Source: Datura wrightii
Lineage: Eukaryota > Streptophyta > Magnoliopsida > Solanales > Solanaceae
Direction of reading: 5' to 3'
Assembly: GCA_035772735.1 (NCBI GenBank)
Contig: JASDFA010000003.1
Location: forward strand, 32,170,001 to 32,234,000
DNA: 64,000 nucleotides
In this document: piece after piece, positions 31,981 to 44,181 of the stretch
Layout: each line of letters starts with the position of its first letter
Numbering within the stretch: position 1 is the first letter of the stretch
Made by a program: the position numbers and the translations under genes
The notes under the pieces: generated by a model
The model's input: the letters and a program-made list of their open reading frames with translations, nothing else
What the model was told of the DNA's origin: nothing
The model's database searches: none

Positions 31981-32632
31981 TCAAAAATTCTTATCAATTC
32001 TCAAATAGTTATCTATAAATATACCATTGGTCGAGACATTGGAACAGATGCTGGAATATGCCAAGTTTATGAAGGACCTTGTGATGAAGAAGTACGTGAG
32101 CTATGAGCCCATTGATAATGTGCACCATTGTAGTGCTATAGCTTCATGCGTCCTAGCCCAAAAGATGGAAGATCCAGGTGCCTTTACTATTCCATGCACA
32201 ATTGGCAATGTTGAGTTTGCAAGGGCACTCTATGATTTGGGAGCAAGCATCAATCTAATTCCATTAGCTATGTTTAAGCAGCTAGGCTTGGGATCCCCCA
32301 CACCGACTACCATGCGGCTACTAATGGTCGACAAAACTGTGAAGAAGCCTGTGGGGATCCTGTTCAATATGCTTGTCAAAGTGAATAGATTTATATTCCC
32401 AGCAGACTTCGTGATCCTTGATTACGAGGTTGATTTTGAGGTTCCCATCATTATGGGGTGACCATTCATTGCCATTGGGAGAGCCTTAGTAGATGTGGAG
32501 GCTGTCCAGTTGAAGTTCAGACTCAATAAAGAAGAGGTCACCTTCAACGTCTGCCGATCAATGAAGCAACCAAAAGAATACAAAGTTGTCTCACCAATAG
32601 AAGATGAATCCGAGTTCCTTCTTGAAGTCTGA
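31981..32632 (+). pseudogene. Aspartic protease (D)
   Basis: The open stretch 32027-32461 contains the catalytic YDLGASINLIP block, then FPADFVILDYEVDFEVPIIMG. A TGA at 32459-32461 falls where A2 has the arginine of ILGRPF. The frame continues as PFIAIGRALVDVEAVQLKF to TGA 32630-32632. Asp-Leu-Gly is the Athila form of the active site. No polymerase follows: the next bases are the duplicated hairpins. Loss of one codon is enough to shorten it, so this copy is inactive. Confidence 0.85.
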
Positions 32633-32649
32633 ATACTCAAGAGAGTTTT

Positions 32650-32781
32650 GTCGTGCCGTGATATTAAATCAGGTGCTTCTTGGGATGCATCCCAAGTTGT
32701 GGCTTGGTGAAGTCTAAGTAACCAAGCCACCTGCATTGTGCCGTGACGTTAAATCAAGCACTTCTTGGGAGTCAACCCAAG
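32650..32781 (+). other. Duplicated post-protease hairpin (D)
   Basis: There are two copies. The first has stem CTTGGG 32679-32684 with CCCAAG 32691-32696. The second has CTTGGG 32764-32769 with CCCAAG 32776-32781 and loop AGTCAA. Each follows GTGAYRTTAAATCARGYRCTT. A2 has CACGGG/CCCGTG here, so the stem pairs have changed together. Confidence 0.75.
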
Positions 32782-32819
32782 TTAATGAACTAATGTGTGT
32801 TTAGTGTGCACGAGGGACC

Positions 32820-33435
32820 AAAAATAGGTGGTAGAAAAATTGCTGAATAGGGAGGTGCTACGGTTCTCAGTACGACTCATGAGAAGGTTGTACGAGTCAT
32901 AGCACAAGTCATGGTGAGAATCAAAGATGTACTTCAGTGCATGAGTTTAGGGTACGACTGGTCCTACGACTGGTAACCTCATTGTACGGGTCATAGTACT
33001 CACTGCAGCTATGAACTATGCAAAGCATGGACCACAATGAAAAGAAAAGACCTACGAGTCATAGTATGAATTATTCCTCAATTGTACGAGCCGTAAGATG
33101 TGCTCGTAGGTCCACAAGTAAGTTTCTCAATCTCTCTATTACGGGTCCAAGGGATGAGTCGTAGGACCTTCCTATGACTCGTGGTATGAGTCGTGACGGG
33201 TAAAAAATTTTAAATCTACTCTACTCGGCCTAGGTTTTTAAATATTGGCCCTAGGACCTATGTAAGCCCAAACGAATCATACCCGTCTACCACGCTTACA
33301 AAACCTAAACTCACGACTCCCTCACACCCATAACTCACCATCAAGAATCAGTGAATAAGTTCTTGCTCAGAGATTACATCGAAAACCCCAATTCAAACCC
33401 TAGTCTTGATTGACAGTTGAAGTACCAGCATTCAA
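32820..33435 (+). promoter_or_regulatory. Internal palindrome cluster and ORF2 leader (D)
   Basis: Many TACGASTCGTA-type words fill 32865-33200. A TTTTTAAATATT box lies near 33233-33245 and a C-rich leader at 33270-33360 runs to a CAA|GTAAGTG donor at 33436. The order matches the D LTR promoter and the equivalent region of A2. No coding frame is evident. Confidence 0.45.
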
Positions 33436-34214
33436 GTAAGTGTATTTCTTTGAAATTGATAGATATAATTTGTGTGCTTAATGTAAACTAGCTAAACCCC
33501 CTGAGAGTCCTCTCAATGCTAAAAAAATTTAGAAAAGGACAGTGACCAGGGGTATTAACAAGCTATGTGCAACTGGGCAGGAGCTTGAACTTGATTAAAT
33601 TGTGCATTGAACTGTTAAAAATTGAGTTACGGTCGTGATTAAAAAGGGGAGGAACGAGTAGTTGTAAAACTGGTTAAATGCATGCCTGAACCTGAGGAAT
33701 TCTTAGTACCCAAACTTACATTAAAACCTCCTGCGAACTAAACCAAAATTAAGGCTAGGATAGGCTGCACCAACCTTCCTATGACTCATGGTTTCATACT
33801 ACGACTCGTAGGATGGCGCATTGGGGTATCCCAAGATAAATTTAAAATAATCACAAGGTAAGAATCCTACTATGGTTCGTGGTTAACTGCTATGAAGTGT
33901 ACTTGACAGTCGTACCAAGAATCTGAAAAGGGTCAAGTCCACAAGTGATAGTACGATCCTTACTACGACTTGTGGAATCGACTTACGGGTCATACCATGA
34001 GTTGTGGAAAAATATAGAACAATTTTTTAAAGGGGCATCCTCATACTAATTGTGGTACGGATCATACCTTCGTGGTATGAATCGTACCTTAGAGGCGTAA
34101 CATTGACCTGAGATATTACGGGTCTCAGTACGAATCATACCTCCAAGGTATGACTCTTACTGTTGACCCATGATAAACTAAAGAGGAATTTTTTTCTTGC
34201 TTTCTTTTTCTCAG
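33436..34214 (+). other. Predicted leader intron of ORF2 (D)
   Basis: The donor is TTCAA|GTAAGTG. The acceptor is a strong TTTCTTTTTCTCAG| ending at 34214. The position homologous to the A2 acceptor reads CACTG|GTACAATG (34239-34251), so that site has lost its AG while GGTACAATG is retained. The interval contains more TACGACTCGTA words, e.g. 33800-33810. Confidence 0.5.
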
Positions 34215-34248
34215 ATATGGAATTTTAACCCTTTTCTCCACTGGTACA

Positions 34249-36391
34249 ATGATGATGAAGCGTAAAGCATCAAAGGCAACTTATCCGAGGATATTACTTG
34301 ATGAGACCTTAGAATCCAGTCAAGCGGGAAGCTCCCCTAGTGGTTCATTATAGGAATACAGGGTCGACACATCAGACACTGACGGGACCCGAGCCACTAG
34401 GGAGAAGGCCAAAGCCCAAGCCGTGGCGGCCACTGCCACATCTGTCGGTGCTCCACAGTTTGAGGAGCGAGCTGAGGAAAGAGCTCAAGAGTCAAGAAGT
34501 GGCTCTAATGAAGAAGAAGGATCCAAGGAGACCCAATTCAGAGGTGAAAGCAGCGGTGCCAGATCAGAAGAGGAGGTACCAAATGCAGAGAAGGAGCAGA
34601 CTCCGCCTAGGGAGAACCGCACTATCTGGTGGAGAGTACCAGGAGCCCAGGAGATATATGAATAGGGCATTGCTCTCACAGCCGAAAACAAACCTATGTG
34701 AAGCATTCAAGAACAACCGCGAATCCTCACAAATTCATTGAACAAGGTGGAGGAGATGAAACAAATATTTAACTTCTACGAATTTGAGTGGATGGCTAGG
34801 GCCCAGGACAAATACACTCCAGAAATTGTCCAAGAATTCTATGCTAACTATTTTGCAGCCATGGAACAGAAGGCGAAAGAGGGGCAGAAATTGAAAGATT
34901 AGCCCAATCTGGAGAGCATCTTGGTCAGAGGCCGAGAAGTTGATATATTCGACCGCTCTATTGCTCGGATATTATATGGGCCCCAGTTCATACCACCACA
35001 TGCTATGCCATAATATGAATATGAGGTAGAGGCATTGAATAGATCAAGTAGCTTGGCTTTGATGAGAGGAGGAGGCAGATACAATGGTTGTCTGGCATGA
35101 TCGCCGAGGACAAAGAAGAGGCAGAGTGGGTCACTCGCGACAAGAAGGTCACAAAGAATTCCCTAAATTTCATAGAAAAGGCCTTCTAGACATTAGTGCA
35201 CCACCGGTTGGCACCTACAGTTAATGACAATACCCTTAGTGTGGATAAAGCAACTTTGGTGGCATGTATCATGTCCAGATACCCCATCAACATTCCGAGG
35301 GTCATTGTAGAGGAGATGCGAGATTGGGCTATGGGGTTGAGCACTACCATCCCATTTCCGAGTCTCTTTTTTAGATTATGCAAGAGGCAGGTATCACAGT
35401 GCACTGGGGTGAGGAACGCCTGATTGGAGGACAACAAATCGCTAACATTGGCTTGATCCAGAATGAGATGAACCCTGTAAGTCGGGCCCGAGTTTTGACA
35501 ACAGTACCACTATCATGGCTAGTTGGGGGCGCATAGGTGAATGCACCCACTTTACAGGAGTAGGGCGAGACACCGGCTACAGATGTTTGTCATTCATATG
35601 CAGCTCCCAGCACTTCTGTCGTACCACCTACGAGCCTCCGGAGCCAGACTTTAGCCGGGTACATCCTAGTGGCTGAGGAATTTCTCTAGAAGCTGGCCAA
35701 GAGACTGATCATGGCCGAAAGGAAGATTCAATCAATAATGGAGAATGTTAAGTCCTGGGTGAAGGTAAAGAGAGAGATAGCTGCGTAGGCCCTGCATGCT
35801 AGATTAGACGGGTTTGAAAGTAGATTCAATATGTGGATGGTTGAGCAGACTAATACAAGCAGCCTCCGTGAGGAGTTAGGGGCTCTTCGGAGTCAAGTGG
35901 CCAAGCTATTATCACGACAGCCGACAGTCACACCAGCCCCCACTCTTCTTGACCTTGATGCTAATTTAGAAGAGGAGCTTAATCTGGCGACCTACTAGGA
36001 GCCCACAGGAGCAGGGAAAGAAAACGGGAAAAAGAGGATCTCCAAAGATGTTGGAGATGAGACCTCTAAAAATAAGAGGAAGAGCGAGAAAAGAGAATGC
36101 ATGTGGGCATGAGTAGAGAGCCTGCAGACTCATGACACACACTGGTCAAAGCTACAAGAACGAGCTAGAGGAGCAGGTAGCTCCATCAGGGCTCAAGCAG
36201 AGCTTGCTAGTGGCAGGGACCCTACGGGCAAGCCATATTCAGCCTCGACTATTCTAGAGGTCGTAGTGATGACTGAGACTACTGAGGGGGTAGCCACTCC
36301 CCCTATTGATCCACTATTGAGTGTCCTGGCCACCGCCAGCGCCACGATTACAGCGGAGGCACCTCCTCCGCAAGATGACAGGAGCGCTTAG
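34249..36391 (+). pseudogene. ORF2 relative (FYANY motif), decayed (D)
   Basis: The start chosen is ATG 34249 in the context GGTACAATG shared with A2 (MMMKRKASKATYPRILLDET). The frame has stops at about 34349, 34663 and later but remains recognisable: a glutamate-rich stretch (34423-34665), EEMKQIFNFYEFEWMARAQD, then EIVQEFYANYFAAMEQKAKE at about 34824-34890, followed by a helical C-terminal half rich in charged residues and a TAG near 36389-36391. It is longer than A2 ORF2 (about 714 against 406 codons). The EFYANY motif puts it in the same family. No membrane or signal sequence is seen. Inactive. Confidence 0.75.
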
Positions 36392-36433
36392 TGTGCCGCA
36401 GGTATGTTCCCTTCCCTCAGCTTTACATTCTAT

Positions 36434-36471
36434 GCTTCGGGGACGAAGCACGCTTTAAAAAAAAAAGGGGG
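36434..36471 (+). other. Hairpin plus internal polypurine tract (D)
   Basis: The stem is GCTTCG 36434-36439 with CGAAGC 36444-36449, then a run of ten A and five G ending at 36471, about 45 bases after the ORF2 stop. This is the same position and plan as in A1 and A2 with unrelated sequence. Confidence 0.5.
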
Positions 36472-37930
36472 TGTACTTGTATTTTTGGATTTTTGATTCG
36501 TCCGAGGGTTTTTCTTGCCGTGTTTCTTTTCCATCGGGCATGCTATCTAGTAGAACCAGCATGTTTAGGAGTTTATTTTTGTGATTTTTGTATAATTAGA
36601 AAGTAGCTTAGGAGTATTCAGCCATTAAATTGCACTTGTTTTGATATTTTGAAAAAATTGACCCTGTTTAAAATTTTTTTGATGATTAGTTGTGTACTTG
36701 TGATTGCATGCATGATTTTTGTAGATCTTTTTGTGTCATTTAGAATATTAACATATGCAGTTTTTGTTAAGCCATAAATAAACCGGACAGGTAGAGTGAA
36801 TGCAAGTCATGTACCATGAGTGAGTGAGCTCTGATACTTAGTTCAATACTTTGTAGAGGATTGAGAACTTGCTCGGTTGGTCTTTGCATAGGTTTTAGTA
36901 TGGTTGGTTAGGAAATGATCATAGGCCATTCTTATTTAGCCCATTTTTATCTTAAATAACCCTATCAAAATTATATGATTCCCTTGATCCAAATTTTTTA
37001 TCATTAAATAGACCATTTTTATTTGATTAACAATTAACCGTACCCATTTTTATAATAAACCTGTTTTGGCCCTGGTCCCTCCTTGGACATTGTGAACCTC
37101 AACATAGGAAAAATGCCTAATTTAAGGGTGGCTAGAGTAGGGGTGCATAAATAGTGGGAAGGTAAAAAAGGGAGAGAAAAGAAAAAAGGTGAAAATGAGG
37201 TGTGGTGTGACCAAAAAAAAAAGAGAAAAATTGAAAAAGAAAATTCAAAAAGTGAAAGATTCATGAAAATCTTGAAGAAACACACCACACCCATATAATT
37301 TCATAAAAACGGTGAAAAGGGAGGAAAAAAAAGTGAAAGAGGCAAAAAGGGTGAAAAAGTAAAAAAAATGGAGCCACCTGTATGTAGTGCCAAGGAAGAT
37401 TTTAGTCACTTAAAAAGATTCCATATCTACCATATCCAGCCTGAAAGCCTACATTACAAGCCAAAGAAAGTCCTATAGTGATCCTAACTTGACCATCTGA
37501 CAAACCGAAGTAGAGAAAATAAGAGCAAGCCTATGGTATCCAATATGTAGTACTTGGAACTTCTTTGTGAGAGTGAGAGTCTCTCTTGTTCAGTCCTATG
37601 TTATATATTTTATTATATCTGTGAGTGGGGGAGACTTTATTATCTACGAGATATATGGTTTGTGTTTAACTCTACCAGTGGTCTGTGTAAAAAGCATGGC
37701 GATAACTTGACTAACTGTTAATAGCTAGATGATATCTCTTGATCCCTGTTTATCATGTTTTGTGGTTGCTTGTAGTGCATGTGCTGATTTAGTTCATAGG
37801 AAGAGGGTCAAAAGCTTTTTGAGTAATAGTGCAAATTATGTTTGATGTTGGTTGTAGTATCCTAGGTTTATTTTCTAGTTAAGCGTCGCATTTAGTTTCT
37901 CTTTTGTTTTCTTTTCCTGAGGACATGCAA
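36472..37930 (+). other. Long 3' noncoding region (D)
   Basis: No gene. A strongly purine-rich stretch at about 37155-37375 is followed by GAGCAAGCCTATGG at 37523-37536 and GAGAGTGAGAGTCTC. The block is shared with the A family and B. Bases 37931-37950 (AAGTCTTAAGTTGAGGGTGT) precede the LTR as the probable terminal polypurine tract. Confidence 0.6.
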
Positions 37931-37950
37931 AAGTCTTAAGTTGAGGGTGT

Positions 37951-39607
37951 TGATGTGCTGTGAGTTTAAAACACTTTCTACGCTTAAAACTGAGAAAATA
38001 ACATGGACTTATGTATGTTTATATGGATATGAGACGCTTTTACTTTGATTTCAGGGAAAATAAGTCAGAGCAAAGATGTGCAAAAGAAGTCTTAAAATGT
38101 AGAAAATCAACCAAAGTACAAGTCTCGGTATGAGCCGTACCTTGATTGTACGAGCCGTACAGAGAACCGTGGTGAAAGTCAGAAGGCTGAAGTGAGAAGA
38201 AGGCAACATCTGACTCTCAATATGAGCCGTAACTAGATTCATAGAATTATTTAGAGGAAATTGCACAAAGGCAGACTCTTGGTATGGATGGACTCACGAA
38301 TCATAGCATCAATGTATGAATCGTACCATGAGCCATGGTGAACTTCGAAGATTCTTTGATACTTGATGGAATTTTAGACACTACAGACAATACGAGTCAT
38401 AGGAAGAAGGTACGAGTCATATCTCAGCACTAGTGGAGAATTTAAGAAAATGTCAGAGTTCTCAGGGCCAAACCACGGAAGCACTGTACGACTCGTAGGA
38501 TGAAAGTACGAGTCATACCAACCTGCCAACACTTAGCCGTATCTACAGCAGCCAAGGACTTACGAGATGCGGGTACGACCCATACAATCCGTCTACAGGT
38601 CGTAGGTCCAGCCGTTACATAGTTGCACCAAATATGAAAAATTCCCTGTTAGCTTAGGAAAAGGTTTCTGATATCTGTGTAAGTAGCCTTTATGTTTTAT
38701 TTTAGCTTGAGAAGGATAGAATCAAATGAGTAGACGTGTGAAGAATTATTTATGTGTTATCAAGTTTTTAGGAGCAATTCTTGGGATCAAATTCTAGATT
38801 TCCTACATTATTTTTGAGATTGTTCTTTGATAACTAGATCAGGTTTTCTTCCAATTGTTGCTGTAAGTATTTAATTATGTGTTTATCTATGAATGCAAAT
38901 TGTAATCTTACAACCATGAGAGGCTAAAACCTCCACAACTAGGGGTTGTGGGAATCATGGTGGATTAACAAACTAGGGTTGCACAAACGTGATTGAAAAC
39001 CAATGCGAAAAGATTGTATTGTATTCTCTTCATCTTTAAACATTTCTTAACGGTGTACAACTTTAGGATTTGCTCGAATTCTTTACTTGCTTGAACCTAG
39101 AGAAGTAGAGATTAGAAAAATAGAATTGCAATGAAGCCTTGGTCTTTATGATCATTGTATTAACCTGAGCTGTGGTCACATGATAGTTAAATTTGGAACA
39201 TATTGATAACGGTTAGTCTGAAATCACTCATGAGATCTGACCCGGTGATTGAGTAAAGTCATCTAATAGGGACGAACCTGTTGTTTGGATGAACACTAGT
39301 TATCAGTTCTACAAGTTAGCATTAGGATTTATCACATGTGTATACTCAGAGTAGTTATGAACCCATGGGGAATACTTAATCTAGATGTTTGCGAATCTTG
39401 ATTTGAATCACAAATATAATCTTGCTTTTATATTATTTTCTTCCAAACCCCTCAATTTGGAGATAACTCATCAACAAGTTCAACTATATGTATTAGTCTA
39501 TATCTTACCCTATTCCCTATAGGTTCGACCCCAACCTCTTAGTTGGGTTCTTTATTGACAACGACTGCTTCATACTTTGTCTGAAATTGTGAGTTTGAGC
39601 GTTATCA
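37951..39607 (+). repeat. 3' LTR of D
   Basis: It runs from TGATGTGCTGTGAG to GAGCGTTATCA, 1657 bp. Palindromes lie at about 38125-38620. The TATA position has decayed (TGTAAGTAG near 38678). Confidence 0.9.
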
Positions 39608-41568
39608 CTCCGTGGTAACGAACTTCTTAAAAATATCGAAAACTACCCTAAATTGAAGAGTAGATTGTATGAATTGTTATTTAATTGAATTAATCGTAGT
39701 TTCTAGTTGTTGGAGAAGGTTCAGAGGAGGATTTGTAGCAGAGTGGGAACCATTGAGCGGAACCCACGGTCCGTTGTTTGGACCAACAACCTATCTGTTT
39801 GGTCATTGGTCTGCCAGTTTCAAATTTAATTTCGGCAGTTTGGGGTAATTTTGGTAAAATCCTATGTTTTTAACTCCTAAGTGACGTCATTTTAGGCTAC
39901 CTAAAGATCTAATTAAAGGGTTAAACTAAGGTTAAACCATTACTCTCTTCAAACCACAATAGGTTGGAATTCCCTCTCAAGGCAAGGATAGGGTTCTTCA
40001 TCATCTTCTTCCCAATTTCTCTTAGATCTTCAAGACAAATTAAGGAATCCTCTAAACCAGGTATGTAGGATCATGAATGAGGGATTTATTCAACCCTCAT
40101 GCCCAATTTTATCTCTATCTTATGAATTCATGTCTCCAAGCATGATCTAATAAAACTCTAGGGTTGGACTTAATCCTCATGAAATCTAATTCTCATGAAA
40201 TCTCTTATGATCTCTTATGAATTCAAGTATCTTAGGATTCAATCTATATTTTATGATTATGAATTCATGTTTACTACTAAGATATCTCATGAATCTATGT
40301 TTTCAAGTTTATGATAAATTTTATCCAATTATGTATTATCTCATGAATTTTAAGCTTATGAACCCATGATTTCAAGTTATGATGATTTATTCATGTATGC
40401 ATGAATTTCATGAATCTCAAGCTTATGTATCATAGACGAATCAGCAATATTTTTTTCATGTCTAGTTCATTATGTCAAGTATAATTATAATTTTCATATT
40501 TTCAACTAGCCCATGAAAAACCATGTTACATGACTATGACGATGAGCAATATGTATGTTGGGAGTAATATCCAACATAGAGTAGGCCGAAATTTAATGCA
40601 CCCAAGTCTCAGAACTACGTGCCACCATAGGTATTTATTCATGTCTGGGGACTCGCCATAGAGTGTTTCCCCAAGCCCAACAGGGCTCACTAGTGATATC
40701 ACGCCTTTATCATTCGGCATACTTAAGATGGCTTTGCCTACTTGAGCGAGATAGTTGAGGCATCATTTTCTCATTCATGATGGTGTCGGTTATGATGAAG
40801 TTTCTCACTGCTCCTCATGTTTTAAGTTATTCATGTACAGGTTTATGGTATTAGGTTTTATAGTATAATTGACCATTGATCAGATTATGAGCTTTTACTT
40901 ACATTTTCAAACATGTTAAATCATATGATTTTACTTTCAAAACCTTTGGGTCATTATGCTTTAGCTTATGATGAATAAGTCATGTTTATGACTATCTCAT
41001 GATCATGATTTTAGCACGTTGTCCTTACTCTCATGTCTTATCTTGCTTTAGACTCATGATTTCAGACTATCAGTTTGCCAGCATGTTTTACTTACCTTAT
41101 ATACTCAGTATATTCAAAGTACTGACTGCATACTTCTATGCTATTCATCTCATGATATAAGTTCAGGTTATCAGTTTTATTCGCGACATTAGCTTTGCTC
41201 CTGCTTCTGTCTAGTTCCAGTTTTGGTGAGTTCTCATGATCCGAGGACATCAGTTTTGTCATATGTTTATTCGTTTATTCCTTTCAGTTTTTTTTATTTT
41301 TGTAGAGCTAGTTGGAGGTGTTGTCCCATCAGCTCATTATATAATTAGAGGCTTTTTAGACAGCTATACATAAATCTTTCAGCATTGTTGACTTGTTGTT
41401 TGCATTTATGCTTTATGATATTCAAACTTTCGCTTAGGTTATGTTTAGTATTCTTTTCTGCTTAGTTATGTTCAGGAATATACTATGTATGTGCCATGGG
41501 ATAGTTTAGAGCCATTCACGGTTCTAGGTCCCATGTCACAGTCCGAGGTCCATGCTCGGGTCGTGACA
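39608..41568 (+). repeat. 3' LTR of H, piece 2
   Basis: It resumes after the D target duplication and ends GGGTCGTGACA. It contains a GGTCCGTTG / GGACCAACA palindromic segment at about 39768-39800 and a TGACGTCA (bZIP-type) palindrome at 39882-39889. The middle (40080-41000) is A/T-rich with many CATGA repeats and no gene. Confidence 0.7.
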
Positions 41569-41874
41569 CAACTAAAGTGTTGCTTCACTTCCTAGTTAAA
41601 ATGGGAATAACCTTAGTCTGATTGCATGCTGATTCGTACTAGGTTTCTTATATGCCTTACAAATTCCCACAAAGTTAGTCAAGTAGGTATGTGTATCATT
41701 AGTGGCATGACCAACAAATATCCTCTTCATATTCAGTTGTTGGATCATCACACTGGTAATATCAAACTTTGCCCCAATAGGTAATGGGGGAGGAACTACA
41801 GCACTAGTTGCACCGGCCTCTTTAATATCAATATCATCATCATCATCAAAATACCGGTACCGTTGCTAGTTTGG
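41569..41874 (-). pseudogene. Orphan gag fragment of a D-like element (K)
   Basis: Read on the minus strand, the frame gives VVPPPLPIGAKFDITSVMIQ, LNMKRIFVGHATNDT, LTNFVGICKAYKKPSTNQHA and RLRLFPF. This aligns with D Gag around PPPLPTGAKFDITITMIQLL and RLRLFPFSLS. It is bounded on the left by the end of the H LTR and on the right by the start of the I LTR, so it is what remains visible of the host element that H and I entered. A (GAT)n run lies near its right end. Confidence 0.75.
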
Positions 41875-42690
41875 TGTCACAACCCGAACATAGACCCTGA
41901 TCAAGACATGAAACAAGAAACCCCGAGAGGCTCTAAGTCGACCCATGGCATGAACATAACATCTAAAACTCAACATAATTGTGCAAAAATTTAACATACA
42001 TAATAGCGGAAGTCTGAAAACATAATAACATCCGAACATATAAATACATAACACAATTCTGAAGCTGAATACGTACTATGTCTGATAAGCCTCTACATAC
42101 TGACGAGTTGATGGGATAAGACCCCAACTAACTCACTAAGGTCTGAAACAAAAAACACTGAACATAAACAAAAAAAAGGATCCTCAAAGGATGAGGACTT
42201 ACCAACTCCTGCTAAGGGATGCAAACTCCGAGGATCAGGATAATGGCGAGGCTAAACCTGAATGTCCGAGCCTGTATCATGAAACGATACAACATAGAGT
42301 ATGCATTTAGTACTTGGAATGTACTGAGTATGCAAGGTAACTAAAATAAACAATTAAAATACATAAGAGTTCATAAGAGTAGGTCAACATGATCATAAAG
42401 TAAGTATCATAATGTAAACATAAGGGCTCATGGTTTTCAAACCATTCGTAAACCAATCATAATCATAATCGTAAGAGAAAACTCTACAAAATATAACGTG
42501 AGCCAAAGTAACATAAACATAACCATACATAAATAATGAGGAACAATGGGAGGACTCGTCTTAACAGACACCATCATGATAGAGCCTTACATAATGCCTC
42601 ACTATTTCACTGAAGTGGTCAGGACCATCCCTTGCTTTCCAGGCAGGGGGACATGCGTGTGTGGTGATATCACTGGGATCATATAATATG

Positions 42691-42731
<41 letters not shown>

Positions 42732-44181
42732 AACGTAGTTCTGAGACCACAGGGTTTACCTGAACGCTGGGTCTACTCGGTGCTAGACACTGCTCCCAAA
42801 AACATGCACATGTGGGCTCATATCATAATCGTAAAATTATTCATAAGGTTCATGGAAAAATAAATAATAATATGATGGATCCCACTTGAAATACATGATA
42901 AGACATGAATAAGGGCCCATGAGTTGGCCAAGAGTCATAATTCCATAAATCATGAAATCCATGCATACTTGTAAAACATGTATATACTTGATATTCATAA
43001 ATCCATGATGAGTACTTGAGAGAAATCATATCATAAATCATAACTCATAATTTAGAGATTAAGAAGATCAAGATCATGATGGAATCATAACTTGACTTTT
43101 TATGAACATACATAATTGGACATAAATTAAAATTTGAAACTATTAATTAATGATTAAAAAATGTAAAATCTGCCCATAGATCATAAAACATGATTTGATA
43201 CATTAAGGGAATTGACCCATAGATAGATCATAGAGAATTTCACAAGAATTGGAATAAACCCCATAGATCATGAAACTTGAATCTTGAATTGGAAACCATG
43301 GAATTAAGAAGGATTTAGAGCATCAAATGAACTCTCATTCATAGCCTCACATACCTAGGTAAATTTGATTTACACTTCCTCTAAAATGCCCAAAGGAAAT
43401 TGAAAGGAAATTGGGGAAATTCTTCAAGCTTGATCTCCAAGGAAGATCTCTAATTTGCATGCATGGAATGGTAAGGCTTAGAATAGGTTTAACACCCTTA
43501 GAACCATGCTAAATGAGCTTAGAATGACACAGTTTAGGACCTTAGGGTTTAGAAAATTATGAAAATATTCTTAATAAAATGTCTGGAATTTCTGCACTGC
43601 AGTGACAACGAGTGATATCATGAGTCATAGCTTAATAACACGACTCGTGGTATCTATCCGTTACTTCCCTTCCCTCATTCTTCAGTTCTCAGGTCTTGGT
43701 ACCACGACTCGATAGGATGAGCCGTTACACTAACCAACGATTCGTTGCATCCTCTCATTACAGCCTCTGATGAAACTGCTTCTGGACTTCCCATAAGTCA
43801 CCACGACTCATACATTCATCCAATGAGTCATGGGTTCCATCTGTTACTTCGACCTGGGGAATTTTCCTGCTCTTCCATGGGCACTTACAATGACTCGTTC
43901 CTTACAACGAGTTGTAGCACAACTCATACTACCCATCCCTGACTATTCCCGAACCAACCCACGACTCCTGCCTATGAGTCGAACCTTCAACCAATGGGTC
44001 GTTACGAGGCCCGTTGTTCCAACGCTTTCCCACATAACTGCTAACCACGGGTGGTTCCTATGGGTCATAGGTCCTTTCTACAAATCGTACCATCGATCGT
44101 CCTAAAGTAAAATTTCAGATTTTATGCAGCTTCTCATTTCAAATTCCCGAGTCTTGTCTTAGGTGCTTCCGGAGTATTACA
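41875..44181 (-). repeat. 3' LTR of I
   Basis: On the minus strand it starts TGTAATACTCCGGAAGC and ends GGGTTGTGACA, 2307 bp. It matches the 5' LTR at 61642 on. It holds an AT microsatellite at 42698-42725 and, at 43610-44110, an array of ACGACTCGT-type palindromes of the D/B type. Confidence 0.85.

Larger units (their letters stand above)
28369..39607 (+). mobile_element. Complete but decayed Athila-like, polymerase-less element D (second family)
   Basis: The 5' LTR is 28369-30051 and the 3' LTR 37951-39607. It has a tRNA-Asp type PBS, gag, protease, duplicated hairpins, a palindrome cluster, a predicted leader intron, an ORF2 relative with an FYANY motif, a post-ORF2 hairpin with polypurine run, a long 3' noncoding region and a terminal polypurine tract. 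Flanks are CCCCG/CTCCG. The plan is the same as A2, with no reverse transcriptase, RNase H or integrase between protease and ORF2, though sequences have diverged strongly. Confidence 0.9.
24571..41568 (+). mobile_element. Chromovirus H, decayed, interrupted by D
   Basis: Protease, reverse transcriptase, RNase H, integrase and chromodomain remnants lie in the normal order at 24731-27991, followed by a polypurine tract and a 3' LTR starting TGTAATACCCCC at 28235. D is inserted at 28368 and the LTR resumes at about 39608, ending GTCGTGACA at 41568. Its gag and 5' LTR are absent. Many stop codons and frame shifts show it is old. Confidence 0.8.

Noticed and set aside
34340..34741. 133-residue frame overlapping the start of D ORF2
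   Set aside because: It is in a different frame from the FYANY-containing reading. The frame starting at 34249 has the conserved start context and the family motif.
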